This document shows, piece after piece, positions 63,326 to 64,000 of a stretch of 64,000 bases of DNA. The position numbers and the translations under genes were made by a program. Numbering within the stretch: the first letter of the stretch is position 1; each line of letters starts with the position of its first letter. The stretch comes from JBASEY01 sp964404285 (lineage in GTDB: Bacteria; CSSED10-310). Under the pieces are notes generated by a model. The model made no database searches. It was not told the origin of the DNA and saw only the letters and a list, made by a program, of their open reading frames with translations. The DNA lies in NCBI GenBank assembly GCA_964404285.1, contig CAYOJK010000006.1:102407-166406 (forward strand). Direction: 5' to 3'.

Positions 63326-63568
63326 GCGCTTCTTCAATTTTGTAAAGAGCCATTTAAGCGAGCTATTTCAGTTGTAGCCTTTTTTATTTTGGCGCGGACT
63401 CCCCTGCAATCATTTTTCTGAAAACCCGCCTGGAATTCTGTTTTCACGATCGAAAATCAGCGTTTTTCATACGGATATCAAAAAAGCACAAGCCAAATAC
63501 GCCTCTTCAGAGACACCACTCCATTGTGGGGTAGGGTATGGTGTAAAAATTGGAAGTCTGTCCCCCGG

Positions 63569-63588
63569 AAGTACAGATGTCTGTCCCC
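63569..63588 (+). repeat. 20-base dispersed motif, copy 1
   Basis: AAGTACAGATGTCTGTCCCC, containing the inverted pair ACAGA/TCTGT. It continues as AATTAAT, shared with copy 2. Confidence 0.8.
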
Positions 63589-63610
63589 AATTAATAAATT
63601 GGAAGTCTGA

Positions 63611-63630
63611 AAGTACAGATGTCTGTCCCC
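63611..63630 (+). repeat. 20-base dispersed motif, copy 2
   Basis: Identical to copy 1, also followed by AATTAAT and preceded by GGAAGTCTGA. The shared preceding text TTGGAAGTCTG occurs at 63551 and 63599. Confidence 0.8.
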
Positions 63631-63692
63631 AATTAATTGATGTCCAAATCCTGGTGACTGGTTACTGAATATTGACTTCGCATCCCGAATGA

Positions 63693-63802
63693 CTGTTTGA
63701 ACACGATTTCAAAGATTACAAAGATGGGCAGGATTAGATTCTGAGAAAGAAAAGATCAATGAAATCCTGGTAATCCTTTAATCCCGTAATCGTGTTCAGA
63801 CA
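63693..63802. repeat. Imperfect inverted repeat with 40-base arms
   Basis: The left arm (63693-63735, starting CTGTTTGAACACGATTTC) and right arm (63763-63802, ending AATCGTGTTCAGACA) are imperfect reverse complements around a loop of about 27 bases. The right arm is made of repeated GGATTA-like units on the minus strand. It could fold into a long hairpin. Confidence 0.7.
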
Positions 63803-63874
63803 ATGAAGGATACTGGCGCGCTATGAGCGGCATTCCGTTGACGCGGCATGCGGTTCCTAAAATGGATCCCCTGA

Positions 63875-63894
63875 AAGTACAGATGTCTGTCCCC
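63875..63894 (+). repeat. 20-base dispersed motif, copy 3
   Basis: Identical 20-base core, preceded by CTGA as in copy 2. The reverse form, GGGGACAGAC..., recalls the end sequences around REP-associated transposases in other genomes. Confidence 0.75.
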
Positions 63895-64000
63895 GGATTA
63901 TCGGCGATTGGGACGCCTGGGAATTTGGATGGGAATAGAACCTTGACGCCCTCTCTCGGCGCTGTAAGCGCTCGCTTCGTTCGCACAACACCGCCGGTCT

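Larger units (their letters stand above)
63265..64000. other. Gene-poor, repeat-rich end of the window
   Basis: About 735 bases with no convincing gene. It contains a (TA)8 run, three copies of a 20-base motif, a long imperfect inverted repeat and a palindromic GC-rich stretch (about 63963-63990). An open frame at 63986-63756 on the minus strand runs through the repeats and has no SD or family; I do not accept it as a gene. The character suggests the flank of a RAYT/REP-like or other mobile element. Confidence 0.55.

Noticed and set aside
63756..63986. Open frame of 76 codons on the minus strand
   Set aside because: Runs through the repeats, no SD and no family resemblance; more likely non-coding.
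1..64000. tRNA or rRNA genes, or an in-frame TGA selenocysteine codon
   Set aside because: None recognised on either strand. A covariance-model scan would be needed to exclude small RNAs.

Overview
The window reads as chromosomal DNA of a diderm (Gram-negative) bacterium with AT-leaning DNA, compact gene packing and many 1-4 base gene overlaps. Evidence for an outer membrane: a secretin, lipoproteins with lipoboxes, an LptA/OstA-like domain, SurA-like chaperones and a TonB-type C-terminal domain. Ser/Thr kinases fused to receiver domains, SelA, long Thr-Pro repeats and an MXAN_5187-like protein fit an environmental lineage outside the well-studied phyla, but I cannot name the phylum. No rRNA, tRNA, CRISPR array, prophage or intact transposase was found.

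Layout. 1-8.2 kb: 3' part of a subtilase, a TrmA-like protein lacking its catalytic residues, NDP kinase, an RlmI-like methyltransferase, a divergent serine hydroxymethyltransferase and a receiver-Ser/Thr kinase. 8.2-18.5 kb: metallophosphoesterase, a GT-C-like membrane protein, an unusual Clp_N-MshEN protein, then a minus-strand run (membrane protein, MXAN_5187-like protein, zinc ribbon, IHF/HU, amidase, exported protein) and an M24 peptidase. 18.5-31 kb: a large receiver-kinase-TonB chimera, mtnA, selA, an HD-GYP protein, fabF, a TPR-like protein, KhpA, an exported protein and an ATP-grasp enzyme.

31-47.4 kb is one long plus-strand run: membrane glycosyltransferase-like protein, mfd, two SurA-like foldases, an RqcP/Hsp15-like S4 protein, holA, holB, an exported protein, an LPG-synthase-type flippase homologue, another exported protein, a GT39-like protein and a sensor histidine kinase. 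47.4-59.4 kb: purine nucleoside phosphorylase, a carboxypeptidase-regulatory-like lipoprotein, threonine aldolase, a heterodimeric ABC exporter, then an ECF sigma / zinc anti-sigma / TPR-OstA / secretin-cohesin operon ending at a clear terminator. 59.4-64 kb: two exported proteins with similar C-terminal sorting-like tails (one with a long Thr-Pro repeat), a sugar nucleotidyltransferase preceded by an HPr-like remnant, a small exported protein, and a gene-poor end with dispersed repeats resembling RAYT/REP-type DNA.

How the genes fit together: most of the window concerns envelope building and traffic (secretin operon under its own ECF sigma, SurA-like foldases, amidase, GT-C proteins, ABC exporter, surface proteins) and signalling (two receiver-kinase fusions that both carry Ser where the phosphoacceptor Asp should be, an HD-GYP protein, an orphan histidine kinase). 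The best candidates for undescribed biology are the four-repeat Clp_N protein ending in a MshEN domain, the two receiver-kinases with dead receivers, the sigma-controlled TPR-OstA plus secretin-cohesin pair, and the paired surface proteins sharing a P-A-x-G tail. All domain calls were made by eye from motifs; no database search was run.
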